A stretch of 64,000 nucleotides of DNA, taken from contig CM077643.1 in assembly GCA_039707465.1 (NCBI GenBank), positions 329,719,419 to 329,783,418 on the forward strand, in the 5' to 3' direction. Each line of letters begins with the position of its first letter. Position 1 is the stretch's first letter. This document shows, in pieces, positions 42,357 through 53,324 of the stretch. The stretch is from Rhabdophis nuchalis. Its lineage: Eukaryota > Chordata > Lepidosauria > Squamata > Natricidae. A program made the position numbers and the translations under genes. Below the pieces are notes generated by a model. That model was not told the DNA's origin, did no database searches, and saw only the letters and a program-made list of their open reading frames with translations.

Positions 42357-42683
42357 AGAGACGTGCTGGCTCAGTGGCTAAAACGCTGGGCTTGTCAATC
42401 AGAAGGTCAGCAGTTCGGCGGTTTGAATCCCTAGCACTGTGTAACAGAGTGAGCTCCCTATCAGTTTGAAAGTATGTAAAAATGCAAGTAGAAAAATAGG
42501 GACCATCTTTGGTAGGAAGATAACAGCGCTTCATGCGCCTTCAGAGTTTAGTCATGCTGGCCACATGACCACAGAGACATCTTTGGACAGCGCTGGCTCT
42601 TCAGCTTTGAAATGGAGATGAGCAGCACCCCCTAGAGTCAGGAACAACTAGCACATATGTGTGAAGGGAATCTTTACCTTTAA
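42357..42683 (+). mobile_element. Sauria SINE
   Basis: It has a tRNA-like head GGCTCAGTGGCTAAAACGCTG with the B box GCGGTTTGAATCCC, then the diagnostic body TGTAAAAATGCAAGTAGAAAAATAGGGACC, TAGTCATGCTGGCCACATGACC and the BovB-like end GGAACAACTAGCACATATGTG ... TTTACCTTTA. Sauria SINEs are known from squamates, which is strong evidence for the lineage. Confidence 0.93.
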
Positions 42684-43476
42684 ATGTCACTCTGCTAAAA
42701 ATGCCTCTATATTAGGAAAATTATATCCCAGGAGGAATTTACACTGTGTGTAATATACATAGACAGACAGACAGACACATAGCTCTTCTATTAAAGAAGG
42801 AATGCAGATTTTTAAGAGTTAATAATTTAAAACAGTTATAGAACCAAATACACAAAGACCTATGACTTGACACAAGCTGTATTTAGATAGACATGTGTGT
42901 CTTAATCTTCTTGTTTAGTCATGGTACAATTCCTGACTCACTCTACATTGCTGATCATGACTCAACCTTGCTAGACATATTAGGATTAATATGTCGGGGA
43001 AGCAAAAACTGAGTTCATTTTCAGCAAAGAGAAATAACTCAGTCTGCCATCTTGTCATTCAGATTTTTCCAACCTAAATGAAGTAGTCCTAACATTTATT
43101 GAACTATGGATTTCATTAAAGTCCCTGATCATTTTTTCCATGTGTTGTACTAGGGATTGATCCTTCAGATAACTTAATTCAAATACTAGTAAGATATAAC
43201 AGGTGGATGTGGCATATGACAGTAGGAGGGAAAGGAGGAGAAGGCATGTGTAGCAGTAATAAGAACATAAGATTATGTAGATGTGTGGTGTGCATAATTA
43301 ACAGTTATTTTTTAAATGATTGATTTATGGGCAGGTTTTTTTGTTTTTGTTTTGTTTTTGTTATACTAGAGGAATTTTTTTCATGATTAGACAGCCTACC
43401 TATTATTAGTTTTTAAAACAATTATCCAACATATTTACACAAAAACTCTCCCTTTATGTAATTTTTGGTATTTTAG
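42684..43476. other. non-coding, no recognised feature
   Basis: AT-rich, with a short CAGA run near 42761-42776. Nothing else is recognised. Confidence 0.45.
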
Positions 43477-43556
43477 GTATGCCCAAGAAAGCTCAAAAAC
43501 ACTTTGGGATGGAGAGTCCTAAGAAATGCATTGAAGAAATTGTGCATAAAATAAAG
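43477..43556 (+). CDS. candidate 80-nt exon of an unidentified plus-strand gene
   Basis: The acceptor ...TTTTTGGTATTTTAG abuts 43477 and the donor AAG|GTATTT follows 43556. Only one frame is open. It gives a lysine-rich, protein-like peptide (MPKKAQKHFGMESPKKCIEE, then IVHKIK) after two bases completing a split codon. It starts in phase 1 and ends in phase 0. If the island at 5.9-7.5 kb is bidirectional, this exon could belong to the rightward gene after a long intron. The family is not recognised. Chance is possible because the exon is short. Confidence 0.35.
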
Positions 43557-45896
43557 GTATTTTTTAATATAATATATATATTTGATATGTCTGTAGAGTT
43601 TCAGCATTCAAGAAGGTTTGACTTCTTTCTCTAGATGTGCTTTAAATGGAACAGAGGAAGCTCCCTTACATAATTCAAGCCTTTGGTCCATTTAGACCCA
43701 CATTATAAACACACGCTGTCAGCAGCTCTCCAGGTTTCAAACAAGAGTCTTTTCTTGCTGTGTCAAAATGCCAGGGACTGAAACTAGCATGTTCTGCATG
43801 TAAATCGTTTGCCACAAAAGAATGAGATAGACAGCATTCCATTTCAACAATTTTCCTGGCATTGAAAACAAAAGATTTCACCCTTGTTTGGTTCCGTATC
43901 TTTCTCAACACCACTTCCTTGGGGAATGGAGTCTGTATTTGCTTTAAAATAGGGTATACCTTCAATGTCAGTTACTGATTTCCCATATTCTATCTTTTGG
44001 TTTCTTCATTAGTTCTATAAAAAAACCTGCCCTTCTTTAATGTCCCTCCTTATTTGTTTTCTTTCACTAGGATTCTTTTGTGCATAATGTATTGTTAATT
44101 CTATCAATTTCAACAGGTTAGAGGCAATTGCAGGATGCATTTAGACAAATGGTTTGTTCATTCACTATACAATATTATGCCTCTAGGTTGCCAAGCTCTT
44201 TGTAGAATCTGGATAAAATATACAAGCTTATTCTCTACAATCACTCCAATATTAAACATTGCTAAGTAAGACACAAAATTTCATTGAAAATATATAATAT
44301 CCTTGATATAAACACATTTGCTGTCTTTTTATTGCTGGTGATCAATTTTTATTCTTTCCCTTTAATAATTTTGAGGGAGTACTACTCCCCTGAGAAATGT
44401 CAGCAGAATTGCCCTTTTGGGATGGTCCAACTCTAGTATTGCTTCTGGGAGCTCAGATAGTTGCTACAACCAAGAATGCCATTTTGAGATGGGTTCTCTT
44501 TTTGGACTGGTGTATCACTTAGAATTTGTCTGTGGAAAGATGCATCTTATCACAGTCATGTACATACCTTGCTTATCTTCTGGTTACTGTTATCAGATGT
44601 CTTACATGGGGCTGCTCGGGGTTGAGGGAATCAATTGTAGAAATTGCAGTTGATTCAGATTACATCTACCAAATAGATCTCTTTGTTGTGCTTTGTGCTA
44701 AATTATACTATGCTAGTTTTAGGTTAAATATAGTGGCTCTTAAATAATTCCAGGATCCAGACAAATGTGGATAAATATTAAGTATACCATAATTTGGGTG
44801 CAAAATCCTAGCCGACAGCTAGGTGGGAGAATAAACATAGCTAATATTTTCAGCAATTCTTTGCTGCCATCAAGTGGTCAAGTCATACTTTTATTATAGC
44901 TCCTGATAATAACTAATACATTCTAAAATTTTAGGTACAGAATATTCAAAATATTTCCATTCCTACTTGTAGGAATCCCTTTATACATTGAATTAATTTT
45001 CAGTTTCTGTTCCATCATCTGGGAAAATTCACTTGATGTAAATATGGGACAAAACCTTTCCTGCCAACAGTATCGTTTAAAAAATATGAGAATGAATGCC
45101 TACCAAAGATTGCAAAACATTTCAAACATTGTGTTTATTAACTAGGATAATTATTTATTTGATAAATAACTTTTGTGATATAAGCTTCTGTAGAATTTAT
45201 TTAATTCTTTATTTTTTTATGGTGGAAATATATAAATATGCCTCATTAAGAAAAATAGTACAACGCCTTGAGAGGCATTCATATTTATGTATAACAAATT
45301 CTTTTTCAATTCATTAGTTTGTATTATTAGAGGTGTAAACATTATAAATATTCATATGCCTACATAGTTACAGGGGGGGGGGGGGGGAGAAGAAACATGG
45401 AGACCAGGCAAATATATTCTATAGTAATCTGAAGAACATGATACAAACTAACACGGCATGGCTTTTAAAATACTTTGTTATTCAAATAATTGTGCCAGTT
45501 TTGCACTGATTGTATTGTTCATTCAAATTCTGTAGTAATGGGCTTCTTTCTGTCCAGGATCATCTGTTTTTTTGAAGAAATATTTACCAATGCATTTTTT
45601 TGTGTTTGTTTTCAGGTTTGCATTGATAAATAGTTTAGGAATTCCTTTGATCAATGGAAAAATTAAAATCATAACAGAAAGAAATTTAAAGGATTAAGCA
45701 ATATTACTTTATAGGGCATTATTCTACTAGGATCTGGGACCTATGCCAAATCCAGAAAACCTAATGTTATTGGCTTTGATGAGGCTACTCCAATGCTTGA
45801 ATTACTTATTCATAGTACATAGCTTTGTTCAATTAGTATCTCAATTCTGTGATATTTGCAAGCTTTCCTCTAAGTATATATTTAACCACAGCCAGT
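43557..45896. other. non-coding with a 15-G run
   Basis: About 2.3 kb of AT-rich sequence. A run of 15 G residues at 45373-45387 is the only obvious simple repeat. No exon or repeat is recognised. Confidence 0.45.
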
Positions 45897-45962
45897 TTAT
45901 TATTGTTTAAATTTCTATACCGCCCTTCTCCCTTCCGGGACTCAGGGTGGTGAGTTTAATGA
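45897..45962 (-). mobile_element. L2-type 3' end fragment
   Basis: TTTAAATTTCTATACCGCCCTTCTCCCTTCC then GGGACTCAGGGTGGTGAG is the inverted L2-type terminus (compare 53111-53200). Confidence 0.65.
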
Positions 45963-46214
45963 ATGTATGACAACCACAGTTTATCTTCAAAGTGCTTTGA
46001 AGTATGTATTTTTTTGTGAATTCTTAATTTTCTCTGTAACAGCAAGCAAGCAGTTTTAATTAACCTGATATAATTATCTACCACCTTCTGTTTCTATAAT
46101 CACTATTTCCAGCATGGGTTAAAATCTCCACTGCATTCATATGCAAGTATTGAAAGATGAAATTTTTCCATTCTTTAATTCCTCTGTATCCTGAATCTAA
46201 TTTCATTATTTTAT

Positions 46215-46305
46215 GGCTGCAATTCTATGCTTACTTACCTGGAAGTAAGCCTCACTCAATATAATAGGATATTTTTCTGAATAAATATGCATAGTTTTGA
46301 GGTTC
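46215..46305. mobile_element. short MITE (GGCTGCAATYCTATGC family)
   Basis: The left end GGCTGCAATTCTATGC and the right end ATGCATAGTTTTGAGG (inverted relation), with TTACCTGGAAGTAAGCCTCA between them, match a very common short amniote repeat. A related copy is at 61030-61115. Confidence 0.55.
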
Positions 46306-47029
46306 AGTGGGATTTACCAGTAGAGTTTTCCAGTACCTTCATTCGTCTACAATTCCCATTATTCAGAGATATAGAAAGAGATGGTTTGGAACCAGTTATA
46401 CTTACAGACCTAGTGTAGGCATAGCTTTAGCAATAAATGCAATTCGCTATAGCTAAGTGTGATTGACTAGGCAGGGGGTATTTAAGAACTATATGTGATC
46501 TAATGGGAAGACAGATGGCAGCTAACTTGGTTAAAAGTAGTTTACCCTGGGGAAAATGCCACAAAAAATAGTAATGGAAAAAGTGTGAGGCAGAACTCCA
46601 TAAGAAGTTATATGCAGTTGCTAAGGGAGATCTTGTCTCTTATCTCCCAGCACAACAATTTGAAAGAACAAAGATCCTGAGTTTCATTTAGCCATTTTGG
46701 TTGATAGCGACATCTCTAGAATTTCAACCCATAGTGAAAGGGGGGAGGGGGGCATTGAGTACATTAGGGATGATTACAAACGTATTATTTAAAACTGAAT
46801 TTTTTTTAGACAGAGATAGTTCTGATGAATTTTCAGGTGGGGTGCCCTAAAAGAAATATAGGAAGTGTTCTACGCTAAATCAGACTATTAATCCATGTGA
46901 CACATATTGTTTATAGTGGATGTAATAGCTCTTAAATTAAATCAGATTATGGTATTTTCTATCTCCATCTTCTATATGCAAATCAGATATCTTAACCCTG
47001 GAAAATGACTCTTCTTTAAATCACTTTTA
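46306..47029. other. non-coding, no recognised feature
   Basis: Nothing recognised. Confidence 0.4.
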
Positions 47030-47390
47030 TGAAATCTTAGCATTCAAAAGGACTTTCAAGTCCAACCTTCTCCTTAGCACAGGAACCCAAATTAAAGCAT
47101 CCTTGACAAATCGTAGTCTAACCACCTCCATATAGGAGATTATTACTTCTCTAATAAATGATTACCATACTGAACTGCACTAAAATTTAGGGAATTTTCT
47201 GAACATTCAGTTGGAATCCATTTTCATAATTTTATTGATGTTATATTGTGTGACATATTTGGGAGTATTTAAAAAGTACTATCAGATCATCTTCTCAAAG
47301 CTAACTGTTCCCAGTATTTTCTCTATCTCATCATATGATTTAGTTCTAGTTCCCAATTAATCCTTGTTTGCATCATTCTCAAAGGGTTTC
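47030..47390 (-). mobile_element. old CR1 3' fragment
   Basis: The pattern TTTCAAGTCCAACCTTCTCC ... GAACTGCACTAAAATTTAGGGAATTTTCTGAACATTCAG ... CTCATCATATGATTTAGTTCTAG follows the inverted CR1 3' UTR and C-terminal coding order. It is highly diverged. Confidence 0.55.
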
Positions 47391-47453
47391 AGGAAGAATA
47401 AACTAAAAATAAACATAATAGTGTCCTGAAGATGAAATATGATTGGCATAGAG

Positions 47454-47808
47454 CCGTGATGGCAAACCTATGGCACACGTGCCGGAAGTGACAGGCAGAG
47501 CCATTGCCCGTTGCTCTTCCAGGTTCCGGTGTGCCAGCCAGCTGGTCTTCACATCCTCAGGAGTGCTGTAAACCAGAAGAGCAGGCCAGTGCGCAAGCAC
47601 ACGCCAGGAAGGTGATATCCTGTTTTCTGGCATGCGCATGCACATCGGCCAGCTGGTCGTCATGTGTGTATGTCCCCCAGTCATGCCGGAAAGCAGAAAA
47701 TCCTCTTCCCGGCGCATGCATGCACAACAGGCAGCTGCTCTTCTGGTTTCTGGTGTGTACGTGCACTCCCGTTTCAGCACTCGGTGCCAAAAAGGTTCGC
47801 CAACATTG
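47454..47808. mobile_element. hAT MITE with perfect 8-bp target duplication
   Basis: The termini CCGTGATGGCAAACCTATGGCAC and (inverted right end) CAATGTTGGCGAACCTTTTTGGCAC match the familiar hAT terminus GTGATGGCGAACC...TGGCAC. GCATAGAG flanks both sides (47446-47453, 47809-47816). The element is 355 bp with a CpG-richer body and no transposase. It interrupts the old CR1 remnant (47030-48215). Confidence 0.88.
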
Positions 47809-47879
47809 GCATAGAGCAAAGAGGAACTTGGCTCTATGATTTGATAGTTATATCTAAAAATGAGATAAGATTTAAAAGA

Positions 47880-48215
47880 ATCCATGCTGACTCCTAGCAG
47901 TTTTCAAGATGCTTTCCAATCAATCTCTTTATGAGCCGGTCTGGAAACTTTCCAGGAAGGAACATTAGACTGACTCGTCTGTATTGCTTCAAGATTCTCC
48001 TTTCCCCTGTTCGGGGAGATAGGAGCAATAGTTTTTCTTTTACATCTATCTGACATATTATCTGTTTTCCAGGTCATCAGCAAATCCCTTCAAAATCTTA
48101 GGATGCATTTTATCTGGGCCCAGAAATTTACATATACTAGAAGTAAATTGGTATTCTTTGACAATTGTTCTTTGAACCTAAAATTTCTATTCCATGTTCT
48201 TCATCCTACTCTTCA
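47880..48215 (-). mobile_element. old CR1/L3 reverse transcriptase fragment
   Basis: The minus strand around 48050-48120 encodes GPDKMHPKILKGFADDLE, the CR1/L3 motif before RT domain 2 (GPDxIHPRVLKELAD). Stops are frequent. It is probably the same insertion as 47030-47390. Confidence 0.6.
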
Positions 48216-48639
48216 CAATTGCCTAGTGGAACACAAGCTTTTTACGCAAACAAGATTAAGCCATAATAGGACAGGTTAGCTTAATTTAACAATTAGTTAA
48301 CAACTCGGGTCCCACAAATATTAGTTTTGCATTTCTTTCTTCATCAAGCAATATATTTTTCTCTCATCCTTTTGTTTTTAATATATTAAAACAAGGGGAT
48401 GTCTTTGTTTTTGTTCTTCACTAGTCAGCTTGTTCTGAGGATTCTCTAACTACATAATTCAAGACTACCTATATATATTGTTTCTTGATGATCTATTCTT
48501 TTCACCTACCATGTCTCCTTTATTGTCTTCAAATCATTAATTTGACATGTATTCATACTGCTGGTTCTGTGTTTCTTTTTTCATCAGAACTGTTTGCAGT
48601 TGTATAAACAATTGTGTCACCTTTTCAAGGAGCCCTCAC

Positions 48640-48890
48640 CCATCTTGAAAAATTTTCTTATAAATAATTCCTGCCATAATGCTTGAATTACAAGTTGAAC
48701 AATATATTGTTCAACCTATGCTTAAACTCATCTAGTGAGAAAGCATTTATTACTTATCTAGATATATTTCTCGGCTCTCCTGCTGAATTGCTCTTACTGT
48801 TAGGGAGGTATTTATATATTTATTTATTTATTAAATTTACATGCCACTGATCTCATTGTTGAAGTGACTGTGGGCGGCTTATGTTTCTAA
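48640..48890 (-). mobile_element. old CR1 piece and L2-type 3' end
   Basis: 48640-48800 resembles an inverted CR1 3' region (GAATTGCTCTTACTGTTAGGG). 48805-48890 has the L2-type terminus TTTATTTATTAAATTTACATGCCACTGATC ... TGGGCGGC. Both are diverged. Confidence 0.4.
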
Positions 48891-50606
48891 CTTTCAAACA
48901 GAATTTGCTCTTTTAACTTAACTCTTTGTGTGTCTTGCATTTTACAATGAAGTGCACATCTTAAACTTCTTATGTATATTACTGCACACCTTCAACTATT
49001 TTAGGAATAATATCTTATACTGAAACTCTTCCGTTCTTTTCAAGGCTGTATATACGGTACCTTTTCTCAATGTAGGAGTTGGTTTTCTATCTGCCTGTCA
49101 TTCTTGCTGTTATTTGAGCCAGGTTCTGTTTAGATCACTTTGAAATGTGCTCAGAACAGATAGACAACTTTAGATGCAGTGCTGAAGAGATGAAAACTCT
49201 CAATTCTTTTATGAATTGAAAATTATATATCTAATGAGGCAGCTTAAAATGCCTTATGATTTCAACACTTAAGCACTACAACTTTTAAGTGAAGACCTTC
49301 CTGGTTTAAATTTGTCTATTTTGTTAGAATAATTTCACAATTACAGAAATATCAGTATTGGTGAAAAATCTTCATAATCATTAAAGCAATTTGAAGCCTT
49401 ATGATGTGTTGTAACTTTATTTCCACCCATCACCCACAATGATCTTTATAATCTTTAGGAAGGGGGGGAAAATCACTGAGACAGAACTAGAATATGGTTT
49501 AATATGATCATAATAATCTTGACTGAGCACATAATGACAAAAGTTGTGTTTCCAGATAGAAGATGGTTAAATAGATGTTAAGCAATTGTAGTTGTGATTT
49601 AGTAATGATTCCATCTTTTTAAAAAATGTGAGATAGAATCTACCGGCTAAAACTAATGAGCACAAAACTACATTGATTTGGCCCAGGGTGGACAAATAGA
49701 ACATCTGGCATATTTGGCACCAATGACACAGCTGGCATTGTTGGAACCATTTCTGCAGAAGGTACAGATGCAGAAATGGGAGAATTGGTACAAACAGTGC
49801 AGATGGAACAGTTGGAACAGATGACAGTGGGCAGAGCTGGCGATGCTGGCACAGGTGTCATAACCTCAACAGCTGGCACAAGTTGTGACAATCCTGGGAT
49901 TTCTTAGTGCAAGGCACATGTTCATTTTGGCTTTGGTTGCAGAGAGATAAGAGCATTTTATAATTAGTAAATGTGCCATTTGAAAAGGAACTCCCCCCAC
50001 CCCTATCCTTAAGGACATCTACCTCCAACTGTTAAAGCTTGGAATGCAGAATATTTTTGCACATTATAATTTCCCAGAGAAAGCCGCAATTGATAAATAC
50101 AGATTTAATAGAAGGCAATTAGACTTTTTAAATTCTCATACAGCTAATAATCATGGACAGGATTTCTTTATAAGAGTTCTATTGAAAAACATGTTCAGTT
50201 CTATATCCTGATTGTGGAGATTAAAGCAAGCTTTGTCTTAATGCCAGAGCATGTTTACAATCAAATTGGTGGGTTATAGTTTCCTATACTCTCCTAAAGC
50301 ACAGTGTTTAGTAATTAAATGGAGGCTGACAATCACCAATGTGAACACAACAGCATTTGATTACTTCTGCCAAAAATATGTTACCTGTTTGCTTAAAAAT
50401 GGAACTAGATGCTTTGTTTCAATATGAAGAGAAGGTTTATTCTTTACTGTAGAAAAGGTATAATTTTTATATTAAGAAAAAAGATTGTTCCTTTACAAGT
50501 TTACAAGTAACTCCTATGGTAGTAGGCTGAAGAAATAAAGTACCGTAGATGATAATATATGAAAGTTCTCAAAGTTTCATTCAAGTCTAATATATGGCTC
50601 CCTAGG
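48891..50606. other. non-coding; degenerate GGCAYNN-rich block at 49.7 kb
   Basis: Between 49680 and 49880, TGGCAC, GGAAC and ACAGATG words recur in a loose tandem pattern, giving an 83-codon minus-strand frame rich in S, P, V and M. I do not regard it as a gene. The remainder is unremarkable. Confidence 0.35.
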
Positions 50607-50710
50607 GGCTAGATCCAGACTTGGTTGGTGGTTGTCTATTTCTATTGATTTCAATGAGATTTACATGATTTAGGGAGAAAAACTCATGGTTAGCTTAGGC
50701 TGGATCCAGC
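50607..50710. mobile_element. short MITE (GGCTGGATCCAG family)
   Basis: GGCTAGATCCAGAC and, inverted, GGCTGGATCCAGCC bound about 104 bases containing TTGATTTCAATGAGATTTACA. This is typical of small amniote MITEs. Confidence 0.55.
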
Positions 50711-51138
50711 CAGGCAAATATAACACTTTTAAAAGATTGGACCCAACACATTTAGTAGGTGGATTCATTTAAAATGTATCTAAGCTTCATGGGATATTCT
50801 AACTAAAAAATCTCGAGGGCTTGAAAAAATTGGTTATTAATGCTTAGATTAAGGGTTTTCAACTTTTTTTCAAGCTGTGGAATACATTACTTAAAAGAAA
50901 ATTGGCTGTGCATGAATGGACTTTTTTGCTCTTTGCCTTTTGACCTTGATCTCTCAGAGAATCTTAAGTGTCCACAATATAAAACAACAACTCTGGCCTA
51001 GACAACTACCAATTTTAAATGCATCCTATTTACACAAATATGTTTAATTATTACCTTTATTAAATTTGTTTGCTTCCCATCTCACCATGTACTGACTGCT
51101 AATATAGTAGTAAGAGACAAAACAAGGACCTGATTTCA

Positions 51139-51290
51139 AAATAACAGAATAACAGAGTTGAAAGGGACCTTCCCAGCAGGAAATCCTATCTTTCAGACAA
51201 ATGGTTATCCAATCTCTTCTTAAAACCTCTAGTGTTGGAGCACCTACAACTTCTGGAAGCAACTGTAGATTATTTTATATATTATTTTTT
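51139..51290 (-). mobile_element. CR1 3' fragment
   Basis: An ATAACAGAATAACAGAGTTG tail, then GAAAGGGACCTTCCCAGCAGG and the C-terminal coding end (CCAATCTCTTCTTAAAACCTC, CACCTACAACTTCTGGAAGC). This is an intermediate-age CR1 in reverse orientation. Confidence 0.8.
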
Positions 51291-52744
51291 GACATCCATA
51301 TCTAAAAGAGCTACAATAATTTAGATGATCATGGGTTTCAAAAATATAGGTGATCATGAGAATTTTTGTATCTGCTGACTACTGCTCGTCTGCATCTTGC
51401 AGTTAACAACAACTAATCAGAGCACCATGTTCCCCTCTCTATAATTATTGAAGAAATACATAGGTCAGGAATATTACCCTAATCACATTCCCCAGCTAAT
51501 TAGGGTGCTGCCTCTTCTTCACCAAGCTGTGTAATGTACAGACGCAATAGTCTTTGTTACTAGTTGTGAAACAAAGTGAATAACAAAGTTCTCAAAGTCA
51601 GATTTAGTTCAATAACTCTCACAATGACATTTGCATTTCAGCAAGTCAGTCAACTTCTGGAATGTGCTAGGTTTGGCATTATTATCCCTTTTAGCAACTG
51701 CAGATATAAACTCATCCCCCTCCCTTTCCATACATATATCCAGAAAGACAAACGCCAGTGGGTGAGTTCTATGTAGCAGCTGCTACTGAATGTCTCAGGT
51801 TGGAAAAAACTATGTCTTTAGTTTGAAATAAACTAGCACATGCCAGTAAATGTTTGCTACTGCTTATTTATCCTATTGGCAATTTTGTTTTTAACAACTT
51901 GCTCTATATTCATACTTGGATTTTTATAGCATGTACTTCCTATTTTGGTCCTGTTGGTGGTAAAAAGTACCAGTTGGGTTCAATAAACCTGGTCACAAAT
52001 GCCCTAATTTTCCATCAAATATGTGAGCAGAAAAATTGGGTGTGCTGGAGAAGAAGATATACTTTAACCATTTTTTAAATGTTTTAATGGGAAATTACAT
52101 TAGGACTTTACTCCTTTGGGATTTAATAGAAGTATTGGAAGCCATTGGATAGAATTAAAGCATTGTAGTCCACTGGAGAGATAATTGTCAAAACAGATAA
52201 GCTATTCACTCACTTCAGAACTAAGTGAGAATAAGAAAATCAGAGTCTACCCATGAGACTTTTTCAAAATTCTCTACTTTTATATAGAACAAAATCATTT
52301 ATTTGAAATGAAATGAGAACTAATGGAAAGCAATGTAGGAAAAAATTTCTGTCCCGTGGTAAGTTTCAAAGGAGGTAGATAATTTTAGTAATGAAAGAAA
52401 ACATTAGCTTTTTAGCCTGGCCTTTCTAACTGTGTATTCTTATGGCAGCAATATATAATAAATGTTGACTACGGCGTGATCTTTCAAAGTTCTTGAGTCC
52501 CCAAGAGCCTTGCTTGCTAATATTCAGAAACAAACCCAGTCCTTCTAATACTGTCCTAACAATAACAAGTAATTCTAACAATAACAACTAGACATCCAGG
52601 ATTATTAAAATATCCAACCATATTTCAATGTGATAATATATAGATATTAAATATACAAAAATGCTAAAACATAATTATTTTAAGGAAAGAAAACTGACAA
52701 GTGATCAAAAATGGTGTAGGGTGCTTGGGCATGTGTGTGTGTGT
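51291..52744. other. non-coding, no recognised feature
   Basis: AT-rich. A short GT run lies at 52733-52744. Nothing else is recognised. Confidence 0.4.
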
Positions 52745-52800
52745 GGACTAGATGACCTACAAGGCCCCAACTCCCTTCCAACTGTTAATCTGTATCTGTA
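52745..52800 (+). mobile_element. CR1 3' UTR scrap
   Basis: GGACTAGATGACCTACAAGGCCCC then CTTCCAACTGTTAATCTGTA is the CR1 3' terminus in plus orientation. Confidence 0.7.
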
Positions 52801-53324
52801 TCATCCATGATTGTAGTGATAGCAAAGTAGAGTTTTTGCTTGAAGTCATTTTCTGCCAAGGGAAAATGGACAGACCAGACCAAATTGGAGCTTCCTCATA
52901 AGTAAACACAGTCCTTTTTAGGAACTAGGAAGTGTGCCTTCCTTGTAATGGCTCCTGCTCTCAGAATGAGGTCTCCCCTAAGATCCAGTCATCTCCCATC
53001 TTGATGATATTCTGAAAGGCCATAAAGACTTGGTTAGTCTCCCAGGCCTTGAAAGAGAGCAAGTGGAACCCCATGTTGTGTTTCATATAGGTTTCATAAA
53101 TGCATATGCTTTTGTATTATTTATTTTATTTATTTATTTTATTTAAATTTATATCCCGCCCTTCTCCAAGAAGGACCCAGGGCGGCGCACAGGAAAATTT
53201 AAAAACATACAAAATACAATAAATATAATTTAAAAAACTATTAAATAACCTATCCTGCGCTAAAACCAAATTTTAAAAACCCAATTTAAAACTACCTAAA
53301 AGTCCCCATGGGAGGTTAGGCTAG

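Noticed and set aside
47504..47839. Overlapping 77-160-codon frames
   Set aside because: They lie within the hAT MITE with its target duplication and occur on both strands.
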